Shown: one piece after another, positions 57,739-64,000 of the stretch
Layout of the letters: each line of letters starts with the position of its first letter
How positions within the stretch are numbered: the first letter of the stretch is position 1
NCBI GenBank assembly: GCA_030524105.1
Contig: JAUNHE010000008.1
Location: 1 to 64,000, forward strand
Source of the DNA: Rothia sp. (in: high G+C Gram-positive bacteria)
GTDB lineage: Bacteria; Actinomycetota; Actinomycetes; Actinomycetales; Micrococcaceae
Length of the DNA stretch: 64,000 nucleotides
Reading direction: 5' to 3'
Notes under the pieces: model-generated
Told to the model about the DNA's origin: nothing
Seen by the model: only the letters and a program-made list of their open reading frames with translations
Databases searched by the model: none
Translations under genes and position numbers: made by a program

Positions 57739-58767
57739 ATGGGATTGACTTGGCTGGGCGCAACAAGTGTTTTATTGTTGATTGCCGTTGCTGTGTTCAT
57801 CGCTCTTCTGCGTTACTATCGTCATTCCGCTCAGGCCCATATTCATGCAGAAAGATCGGCAGAAGATATTGTGACCGATGAGGTGGATTCGGCAGAAGCC
57901 CAGTCCTTAGCCTTAGCAGAGGGGCAGGGCCAAGCTGCTGCCTACGCCGGCTCTAAGACCTTCTCGGCTCCTGCCAGTTCTAGTAGCCCACCGGAGTTCC
58001 GCCTTAAATGGGGCAGAATAAGTATTTTTTTGCCCGGGCTTTTAGCCCTGCTGGCGGGTATTATCTTGGTTCCCTGTGCCTTATTAACCGATCTGCCTTG
58101 GCTTTGGCCTGGCCTGGCCTGGGCGCTGGCTCTGCTGGCCTTTGCCAGCTTGCGTGCCTTAGCCCTTAAGGATGCCAAGGCCAGGGGGAGGAACTACCGG
58201 GCAGATCCACGTCATCAGCCTGCACCGGAGCAGGGCATTGTGTTAACAAAGGCTCAAAAGGGAGCAGACCAAGAGGCTGAGCAGGGCGCAGACTCCCAGA
58301 AGGACCCGAACGAGGGGGCCGGTTGGGCAACTTTAGGCCAGGCCGGGCAAAAACCCGGGGCAGATGAGGCTGATCAGCTGCTAGAGCTGGCCGAAAGTCC
58401 CGCACAAAGACCGGTAAAAACTCCTGGCCAGCAGCCGGTTAACTATGCGGCTAAGTCTTTACGTTATGCCCGTACTCAGCCCCGGCCAGATAGGTCTTCC
58501 CTGGAAGGAACCGCCGGCGCTGCCCAGATGCAGCTCCACGCTGACCTCGAACCGCGTTTTGAGTCCCAGCAAAAATCCTGGCAGCCTACCCAGGTTCCCC
58601 AGCCCACGTATCTTGAGGTGGAACAGGCCCAGCGTAGTCTGCCGGATCCGGTTGAGATTCCTGCCTATGAAAAATCTGCTTCCAGCTCTCTTAAAGAGGC
58701 GCAGCAGATGGCTGATCTTGCCTCGGGCATGAGCCTTGACGAAATTCTTAAACGGCGTCGGGCCTAA
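57739..58767 (+). CDS. SepX/GlpR-like divisome membrane protein
   Basis: 342 residues. One N-terminal helix (about 7-27), then a polar linker, a pair of helices (about 95-140), a long Gln/Ala-rich disordered part and a C-terminal motif (MSLDEILKRRRA). This topology, with the gene just after galU, matches the actinobacterial SepX/GlpR protein, the membrane receptor that links the gephyrin-like Glp to FtsZ division. The usual glp and rimJ neighbours are missing between it and galU. The ATG at 57739 has GAGG five bases upstream. Identification rests on layout, not on a strong motif. Confidence 0.65.
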   Translation: MGLTWLGATSVLLLIAVAVFIALLRYYRHSAQAHIHAERSAEDIVTDEVDSAEAQSLALAEGQGQAAAYAGSKTFSAPASSSSPPEFRLKWGRISIFLPGLLALLAGIILVPCALLTDLPWLWPGLAWALALLAFASLRALALKDAKARGRNYRADPRHQPAPEQGIVLTKAQKGADQEAEQGADSQKDPNEGAGWATLGQAGQKPGADEADQLLELAESPAQRPVKTPGQQPVNYAAKSLRYARTQPRPDRSSLEGTAGAAQMQLHADLEPRFESQQKSWQPTQVPQPTYLEVEQAQRSLPDPVEIPAYEKSASSSLKEAQQMADLASGMSLDEILKRRRA

Positions 58768-58823
58768 TAGCTTGCAGCTGCTCCTTGAGGAGGAAGGCAG
58801 CCTTTGATGAGCCAGCCTTAAGC

Positions 58824-58861
58824 GAAAGGTGGGGGTTCTGTAACCAGAACCCCCACCTTTC
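58824..58861. terminator. 17-bp perfect hairpin after the sepX/glpR-like gene
   Basis: GAAAGGTGGGGGTTCTG (58824-58840) pairs perfectly with CAGAACCCCCACCTTTC (58845-58861) around a TAAC loop. No U-tract follows, so the stem may act as a strong pause or factor-dependent terminator. Confidence 0.7.
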
Positions 58862-59127
58862 ATCACACACAGGAAGAAAAGTCTTCGACACCAGCTGGAC
58901 GCTTGCTTCCCACAAGCTCACGACCATTCGGTAATAAAAATATAACCTAATTCTGCCGGCTTTGGCTAGTCCTGACCAAAAAAAATATTTATATTACCTA
59001 AAATCAAAGGAAGGTAAGCCTAAGAAAATCTCTTCCTGGGCTCTTTGCGGCAGTAACCTTGCCAGCTCCAGGGAAAAGCCGGCAGGCTCTGCTCAGCGGC
59101 CAGCAGCAGGATAAACTAATAGACGTG
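58862..59127 (+). promoter_or_regulatory. Spacer before the DedA-like gene, with possible DtxR-type half-sites
   Basis: No ORF is evident in most of this spacer (58768-59127 counting the hairpin). AAGGTAAGCCTAA at 59011-59023 matches the left two thirds of the DtxR/IdeR box consensus, and two related CCTAA motifs lie at 58942-58950 and 58993-59001. These could be iron-regulator sites or chance AT-rich matches. The + strand turns C/A-rich after this spacer. Confidence 0.35.
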
Positions 59128-59595
59128 ATGGAATGGATCGAAAGCCTGCATTGGGCCTGGGCTATACTCTTTTTTTGGTGTGTTGGAGCGGTCCGAACCA
59201 GCCTGGTCTACCTGCTGGGTTGGTTAGCCTCGGCAGGCGGCAGCCGGATCAGCAAAATCCATCTGGCCATGCAAACACCCCTTTACGGCAGGGCGCGTGC
59301 TTTTATCAATCGCTGGGGAACCCTGGCAGTGCCTCTCTGTTTTTTGACGGTAGGTTTTCAAACAGCCGTTATCATCACGACCGGATTCACCCGGATGCCC
59401 CTAGCGCGTTGGATACCGGCCATGCTGCTAGGGACCTTTATCTGGGCCGTCATCTATGCAACGGTGGGGATGGCCCTTATTTGGATCTGGCTTAAGAACC
59501 CCCTGCTCCTGGCCCTGGTGCTGCTTGTTCTGCTCCTGCTGATCTTGCTTTTACGGCTGCATAAACCGGCTCAAGATCCGGCCAAGACAAATTAG
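59128..59595 (+). CDS. DedA/VTT-like small membrane protein
   Basis: 155 residues from the ATG at 59128 (the frame also extends to a TTG at 59059 without a ribosome binding site). It opens with a helix MEWIESLHWAWAILFFW, then AFINRWGTLAVPLCFLTVGF and GTFIWAVIYATVGMAL, which resemble the VTT region of DedA-type proteins, and ends in a very hydrophobic Leu-rich helix and a short polar tail. Family placement is tentative, and the start is uncertain. The LysR-like gene follows after 15 bases. Confidence 0.6.
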   Translation: MEWIESLHWAWAILFFWCVGAVRTSLVYLLGWLASAGGSRISKIHLAMQTPLYGRARAFINRWGTLAVPLCFLTVGFQTAVIITTGFTRMPLARWIPAMLLGTFIWAVIYATVGMALIWIWLKNPLLLALVLLVLLLLILLLRLHKPAQDPAKTN

Positions 59596-59610
59596 GTAGA
59601 ATACAAGGCC

Positions 59611-60513
59611 ATGACTAGTGTGCCCAGCCAGCCAAACCCTCAACCGCAGCAGATCCTACCGGATAAGCTATTTCTTGGAGCCTGCCCAGAAAAGCTGGCA
59701 CTTCCTCTACCTGCCCTGGGTAGGCAGCTTAGGATCGGTTATGTTCCCGGCATTATGCCCGATAAATGGTTTGGCCGCTGGAATGAACGCTACCGCAGTA
59801 GCTGCCCTCTAGAAGCCTTTGCCTTAGCAGAAGGGCAGGCTAGCTTAGCCTTGAGCCAGCAGGTAAATGATCAAGCCCTGGTACATATGGTCCTGCTGCG
59901 ACCACAAAGCCAAGGACAAGATCACAATAGGACAGAAAACCTGCATCTGGTGACCCTCTACCGGGAGCAGCAGGTGGTGGTGCTACCCCAGGACCATACC
60001 CTTACCCTTTACCAGCAGGTTCCCCTGGAGGAACTAGCCGATCAAGACCTGCTTCGGGCTCCCGACTCCCCACCAGACTTAGCTGGCAGGCTGCTAGGAG
60101 GCCAGCAGGAGAAGGACTACCTGCTGGACACCGCGCAGACCCTGGAGCTGGTTGCAGCCGGATTGGGTTTGGCGGTGCTGCCCCTCTCTCTTGCCCGCGT
60201 ATACCATCGCAAGGATCTAACCTACCGTCCTGTAGAAGGTTTAGCGACCAGCCCGGTTGCCCTGGCCTGGCCCCGCCACTGCTACTCTCCTCAAGAGGAA
60301 GCTATTCTCCAAGATTTTGTGGGAATATGCCGGGGCAGAACAGCCGGGTCCCAACGCAGTAGCCAGGACCGGCTGGAAGCACAAAAACCTGTCCCGGCAA
60401 AAAAGAGCGCCCAAAGGCCAAGCCGGTCTGGCAAGAGGGCCACCCCCTCCCGTCAGAAAAAAGTAAGACGGCAGAGGAGTAGCCGGGCTACTCAGGGAAA
60501 ATCGGGTAGGTAA
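59611..60513 (+). CDS. LysR substrate-binding-domain protein lacking HTH
   Basis: 300 residues. The region about 38-250 follows the LysR effector-binding fold (LRIGYVPGIMPDKW, LVTLYREQQVVVLPQDH, LELVAAGLGLAVLPLSLARV), but no helix-turn-helix precedes it. The last 60 residues are Lys/Arg/Ser-rich and disordered-looking (KKVRRQRSSRATQGKSGR). Actinobacteria carry a family of such HTH-less proteins; the ligand and role are unknown, and the basic tail could bind nucleic acid. AAGG precedes the ATG. Confidence 0.75.
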   Translation: MTSVPSQPNPQPQQILPDKLFLGACPEKLALPLPALGRQLRIGYVPGIMPDKWFGRWNERYRSSCPLEAFALAEGQASLALSQQVNDQALVHMVLLRPQSQGQDHNRTENLHLVTLYREQQVVVLPQDHTLTLYQQVPLEELADQDLLRAPDSPPDLAGRLLGGQQEKDYLLDTAQTLELVAAGLGLAVLPLSLARVYHRKDLTYRPVEGLATSPVALAWPRHCYSPQEEAILQDFVGICRGRTAGSQRSSQDRLEAQKPVPAKKSAQRPSRSGKRATPSRQKKVRRQRSSRATQGKSGR

Positions 60514-60533
60514 AAACAAGCGGTTTGACTAAA

Positions 60534-61565
60534 CTAACCCTTGCCTGCCGGTCCCGCTGGGGGCTGCTGGGGTGCTATAACCGGAAAAGACTGTGTCTTG
60601 GGGTTATAAGTGCGTACCAGGGACTGATTAGCCAGCGGAATCCTGGCCCCAGCCTGATCCAAAGCCTTTTTGAGAGCTACCCGCAGTACTCTGGCGATAC
60701 TCCACTGCTCACTCGGCGCGGTTTTAACAGAAATACGCAGCGTCAGGGATTCCCCGGTCACAGATTCCACTCCCAAAACTTCCGGCGGCCCGTAGACATG
60801 ATTCTTAATGGTGGGATCGGCCAGAGCCTGCCGGGCTGCCCTGAGGAGCAAGTCGCTGATCTCTTCGACGTCAGAATCGTAGGGAATGGGAAGATCAATA
60901 TTGGTGCGTGACCAGCCTTGAGAGGAATTGCCCACCCGCAAAATTTCTCCATTACGCACATGCCAGAGGGTTCCGTTTGCATCGCGTACCTGCGTAATAC
61001 GTAGACCGACCGATTCCACGGTGCCAGAGGCTTCGCCCAGGTCCACAAAGTCACCGATACCTAGCTGATCTTCGGCAACAATAAAAATACCGGAAAGAAA
61101 ATCCTTGACCAGAGACTGGGCCCCAAAAGAAAGAGCAACACCGGCAATACCGGCGGAGGCAATAACGGGGGCAATGTTAAAACCAAGCTCGGCAATAATC
61201 ATTAAAATAGCCACCGTGCATACCACAATAGAGGCAAGCGAGCGCAGGACAGAACCAACCGTTCGGGCTCGTTGTGCCTGCCTAGAGTTAGAGACGGCGG
61301 TGTCGGCAGCGTAGGTGCTGCTGCCGTCGGTGTAGGTGTTTTTAACAATTCTGGCTGAGGTTCCGCGGGCAACGGAGTGTGTGATTTTGCGGATGAGCAC
61401 GCTGAGCAAGAATCTGATCAGGAGGGCGCCAATAATGATCAGGACAATGCGTAGGGGGTGGTTAAGCCAGAACTGAATGTCAAAGATAGTCTTTAAGGTT
61501 TCGCTCAGGCTAGAAGCAGAAAGCATAAAAAGACCTGTGCCGCTGTAACTCAAAAACAATTCCAT
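60534..61565 (-). CDS. mscS: MscS family mechanosensitive ion channel
   Basis: 343 residues with N-terminal helices (about 30-60 and 105-130), the pore-lining TM3 segment GIAGVALSFGAQSLVKDFLSG and the MscS beta domain (QLGIGDFVDLGEASGTVESV, GLRITQVRDANGTLWHVRNG). The C-terminal domain ends with a Pro/Ala tail. It gates under osmotic downshock; with mscL it provides two tension-gated channels in this window. On its coding strand, third-position C:T changes from about 51:25 to 26:39 at the octamer near 61240. Confidence 0.93.
   Translation of the reverse strand: MELFLSYSGTGLFMLSASSLSETLKTIFDIQFWLNHPLRIVLIIIGALLIRFLLSVLIRKITHSVARGTSARIVKNTYTDGSSTYAADTAVSNSRQAQRARTVGSVLRSLASIVVCTVAILMIIAELGFNIAPVIASAGIAGVALSFGAQSLVKDFLSGIFIVAEDQLGIGDFVDLGEASGTVESVGLRITQVRDANGTLWHVRNGEILRVGNSSQGWSRTNIDLPIPYDSDVEEISDLLLRAARQALADPTIKNHVYGPPEVLGVESVTGESLTLRISVKTAPSEQWSIARVLRVALKKALDQAGARIPLANQSLVRTYNPKTQSFPVIAPQQPPAGPAGKG
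61238..61246 (-). repeat. GCGCTCGC motif at the skew switch in mscS
   Basis: GCGCTCGC on the minus strand at 61245-61238, preceded there by T, within the mscS codons for LRSLAS. The coding strand is C-rich before it and T-rich after it, the same kind of switch as in tsaD and the helicase-like gene. Confidence 0.5.
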
Positions 61566-61621
61566 ACCTAAGAGCTTAGTGCCTTTCCTGTCGGCCCGGG
61601 CTCAGCGGTTAGGATAGGTGT

Positions 61622-62122
61622 ATGATCAGGACCATGCAAACCCGCCCAGCAGCTTATGTCTTGCTGATTGAACAGGGGGCGGTGCTTCTCAGTCACTTTA
61701 CCAGCAGGTCTGCCCAGGGCCAGCAGGTTTCGGGCTGGATTCTGCCCGGTGGGGGCATAGAACCCGGTGAGCAGCCTGCCCAAGCAGCGGTGCGGGAGGT
61801 GCGGGAGGAAACCGGTTTTGAGGTGGAGCTGGAGGGTATCCTTGGGGTGCAGGCAGCCTACTATAGGGACGGTGCTGCCGGCCTCTTTTGCGCACTGCGT
61901 ACTATCTACCGCGGGCATATTCTTGGTGGGCACTTGTGCTGCGAACAGGATGGCAGTACGGATGAGGTGCGTTGGGTTCCTCTGGCGGATTTGGCTGCCT
62001 ACCGTGCTGCACCAGTGGATCAGGACGGTCTTTCTTTTCTGGATGCTGTTGCTGGGATGCTGGGAGAGTCTAGTGTGGCTGCCTGGGCTCAAACTGCTAC
62101 CGGTAGGGGGCGGCAGTCTTGA
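61622..62122 (+). CDS. NUDIX hydrolase
   Basis: 166 residues with a complete Nudix box, GGGIEPGEQPAQAAVREV followed by REETGFE, in the expected G-x5-E-x7-REVxEE arrangement. The N-terminus RPAAYVLLIEQGAVLL and W-ILPGG fit ADP-ribose or nucleotide-sugar type NUDIX proteins, but the substrate is unknown. ATG 61622 or 61634 could be the start. Its stop codon overlaps the start of the next gene. Confidence 0.88.
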   Translation: MIRTMQTRPAAYVLLIEQGAVLLSHFTSRSAQGQQVSGWILPGGGIEPGEQPAQAAVREVREETGFEVELEGILGVQAAYYRDGAAGLFCALRTIYRGHILGGHLCCEQDGSTDEVRWVPLADLAAYRAAPVDQDGLSFLDAVAGMLGESSVAAWAQTATGRGRQS

Positions 62123-63303
62123 AGCTGGCAGGGATAAAAACACGTTTAGGTGCCGGGTTAGCCTGTTTGACGCTGCTTGTTAGCGGCTGTAGCCAGAACC
62201 AGCAGCCTGCTCTTGATCCTTCGGCGGCTAGCTACGGTACTATCCGAATTTCTACCGGGATATCTGAGGAAACCGCGATGATAGCCCATATTTATGCCCA
62301 GGCTTTGGAGCAGGTTGGTTACACTGTGGCACTCGAAGATACTGGCCAGGATAGGGCCGGTTACTTGGAGGCTATGCAGGCTGCTCCGGCTTCTGGGTCC
62401 ACGTCTCAGTCCGGAAATAACCCCGATACTCTAGACCTGGTTCCGGACTACTCCGGAAACCTTTTGCTTTATCTGACGCAGGATGGCGCCTACAGTCCCT
62501 CCTATATTGAGCAGCAGCGTCAGGCTATGGCTAGTGCTTCCGCTTCGGCCTCGGCAGCCTACACCTATGGTTGGGGCGATAATAAAGAAGCGGCCGGGGA
62601 AGAAGCTGCTAGTGAGGCTAGTGGGCAGGCCGGCGGGTCGGCCTCTAGTTCTAGTGATCGGGCCACTGAAAGCAGTTTAGCGACTGCTAGCCCAACACCT
62701 ACCGGTTTTAATCCCAATATTCTGAGTGCAGCGGATATTACTAACGCTATAGATCGGATTTTGCCAGAGAATCTTACTCTCTTGGAGGCGGCAGAAGCCC
62801 AAAATCGTGATTCTCTTGTTGTCACTCAGGCCAGTGCTACTGAGTATAATTTGCGTTCCATCAGTGATCTGGCTGAGCATTGTCAGGAGCTGACTTTTGC
62901 CGGCCCTACCTCCTATAAGGAACGTTCCTACGGTTTAGCGGCTCTGGCACAGCAGTACGGTTGCCAGCCCAAAAAGTTTGTAGAAGAAAATGATCAGGCA
63001 GCCTTGTCTGATCAGCTAGCTAAGAATGCGGTACAGGTGGCAGATCTTTTTTCTGCCAGTGCAGAAATAGACGACAATGCCTACGTTGTTCTGGAGGACC
63101 CGGAGTCCGTTTTTATACCCCAGCAAATTGTTCCGGTACTGCAAAAAGAGGATCTTCCTTCCTCAGCTCAGAATGCTATTAATAGTGTTTCTTCCCGGTT
63201 AAAAACCTCTGATCTCGAAATGTTTAATAGGCTCACCAGTGGGGAAGACGCAATCAGTCAAGAGGATGTGGCAACATTCTGGTTAGAACAGACAAGGGAG
63301 TAA
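62119..63303 (+). CDS. Osmoprotectant/glycine-betaine-type ABC substrate-binding lipoprotein
   Basis: 394 residues starting at a TTG that overlaps the NUDIX stop. The signal peptide ends in a lipobox LLVSGC (Cys about 24), so it should be a membrane-anchored lipoprotein. The OpuAC-like fold shows in IRISTGISEETAMIAHIYAQ, TLDLVPDYSGNLLLYL, ENLTLLEAAEAQNRDSLVV and YVVLEDPE. An Ala/Ser-rich insert of about 60 residues (roughly 137-195) splits the first lobe. No permease or ATPase gene is in the window, so it is an orphan here. Confidence 0.8.
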   Translation: MKLAGIKTRLGAGLACLTLLVSGCSQNQQPALDPSAASYGTIRISTGISEETAMIAHIYAQALEQVGYTVALEDTGQDRAGYLEAMQAAPASGSTSQSGNNPDTLDLVPDYSGNLLLYLTQDGAYSPSYIEQQRQAMASASASASAAYTYGWGDNKEAAGEEAASEASGQAGGSASSSSDRATESSLATASPTPTGFNPNILSAADITNAIDRILPENLTLLEAAEAQNRDSLVVTQASATEYNLRSISDLAEHCQELTFAGPTSYKERSYGLAALAQQYGCQPKKFVEENDQAALSDQLAKNAVQVADLFSASAEIDDNAYVVLEDPESVFIPQQIVPVLQKEDLPSSAQNAINSVSSRLKTSDLEMFNRLTSGEDAISQEDVATFWLEQTRE

Positions 63304-63313
63304 TCTAAACCTC

Positions 63314-64000
63314 ATGGCAGTGTTTAAACAATCAGCAAAGCTTAGCAACGTACTCTACGATATCCGGGGTCCTGTTCTTGACGAAGCTGAACGAATGGAA
63401 GCTTTGGGGCACCGTATCCTTAAGCTCAATATTGGTAATCCGGCTCCTTTTGGTTTTGAAGCGCCCGATGCCATCATGATGGATATTATTCAGCATCTAC
63501 CGGAGACTCAGGGGTACTCCGATTCACGGGGTCTCTATTCAGCCCGTACCGCTATTGTTCAGTACTACCAGAACAAGGGCATCATGCATGTGGAGCCTAA
63601 TGATGTTTATCTGGGCAATGGTGTTTCAGAGCTGATCCCGATGACGCTACAGGCCCTGTGCGATCCTGCGGATGAAATTCTGATTCCAAGCCCAGATTAT
63701 CCGCTGTGGACAGCCTCGACTGCTCTAGCGGGGGGCAGTCCCGTCCATTATCGCTGCGATGAAGAAAGGGGCTGGCAGCCAGATTTAGAGGATATTCGGG
63801 CTAAGGTTAATAAAAATACCAAGGGTATTGTGGTGATCAACCCCAATAATCCTACCGGTGCGGTTTATTCCCAAGAGACGCTGCAGGGACTTGCTGATAT
63901 TGCCCGGGAAAATAATCTGATTGTCTTCACCGATGAAATCTACGAAAAAATAACCTACGATCAGGCCAGCATGGTTCATATGGCGAGTTTAACCAAGGAG
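63314..64000 (+). CDS. AlaA-type PLP-dependent aminotransferase (5' part)
   Basis: The first 229 codons run to the window edge with no stop, so the gene is cut off. The sequence closely follows E. coli AlaA: KLSNVLYDIRGPVLDEAERM, LKLNIGNPAPFGFEAPD, NGVSELIPMTLQALCDPADE, VINPNNPTGAVYS and FTDEIYEKITYD. It is expected to convert pyruvate and glutamate to alanine and 2-oxoglutarate. The PLP lysine would fall just past the window end. The ATG is 10 bases after the lipoprotein gene's stop. Confidence 0.93.
   Translation, partial: MAVFKQSAKLSNVLYDIRGPVLDEAERMEALGHRILKLNIGNPAPFGFEAPDAIMMDIIQHLPETQGYSDSRGLYSARTAIVQYYQNKGIMHVEPNDVYLGNGVSELIPMTLQALCDPADEILIPSPDYPLWTASTALAGGSPVHYRCDEERGWQPDLEDIRAKVNKNTKGIVVINPNNPTGAVYSQETLQGLADIARENNLIVFTDEIYEKITYDQASMVHMASLTKE

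Overview
The window is a chromosomal segment of an actinomycete, most likely Micrococcales and close to Micrococcaceae; the genus cannot be fixed from sequence alone. The signs are an rpmJ-rpsM-rpsK-rpoA-rplQ-truA cluster without rpsD, an L17 protein with an actinobacterial C-terminal extension, a mycothiol glycosyltransferase (MshA), a GuaB3 paralogue beside guaB, SURF1, a SepX/GlpR-like divisome protein, a DUF3817 protein, THUMP-like and LysR-like actinobacterial proteins, and a CIRCE-controlled groESL. G+C is moderate (mid-50s by eye). No rRNA, tRNA, CRISPR array, insertion sequence, integrase or prophage was seen.

Layout. 0-5.5 kb: ribosomal protein and RNA polymerase alpha genes with truA, then rplM-rpsI. 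5.6-11.4 kb: polyphosphate kinase 2, glmM, and a mannitol operon (fused EIICBA plus mannitol-1-phosphate dehydrogenase). 11.5-18.9 kb: mscL, coaA, glmS, acpS, nnr and an exopolysaccharide sugar transferase. 19.2-21.2 kb: mshA overlapped by a phosphatase-like gene. 21.4-25.4 kb: alr-tsaE-tsaB-rimI-tsaD, for D-alanine and the t6A tRNA modification. 25.4-30.1 kb: a GCS2-type ligase, a THUMP-like methyltransferase and groESL. 30.3-36.8 kb: three tandem acyltransferase-SGNH membrane proteins, probably O-acetylating cell-envelope polymers. 36.9-42.9 kb: guaB, guaB3, SURF1, DUF3817 and guaA, mainly GMP supply. 43-50.8 kb: an alpha-glucoside locus with two GH13 glucosidases, an EEP hydrolase, a frameshifted PTS EIICB and an RpiR regulator. 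51.4-64 kb: a giant helicase-like protein with degenerate motifs, 5-formyl-THF cyclo-ligase, galU, sepX/glpR, a DedA-like protein, a LysR-domain protein without HTH, mscS, a NUDIX hydrolase, an orphan betaine-type binding lipoprotein and a partial alaA-type aminotransferase.

Sugar flow links many genes. GlmS and GlmM feed amino-sugar synthesis, GalU and the sugar transferase feed polysaccharide, and the acyltransferases could decorate it. Mannitol and alpha-glucosides enter through PTS systems, although the alpha-glucoside transporter is broken by one base in this copy.

The least expected signal is compositional. The + strand alternates between C/A-rich and T/G-rich domains regardless of gene direction. 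Three C/A-to-T/G switches fall inside intact genes (tsaD near 24.98 kb, the helicase-like gene near 53.18 kb, mscS near 61.24 kb), and each lies at a copy of the octamer GCGCTCGC. Other items worth a check are a pseudoknot-capable element between the alpha-glucoside operons, a nearly identical 290-base tract shared by the two GH13 genes, and the mshA-phosphatase pair.
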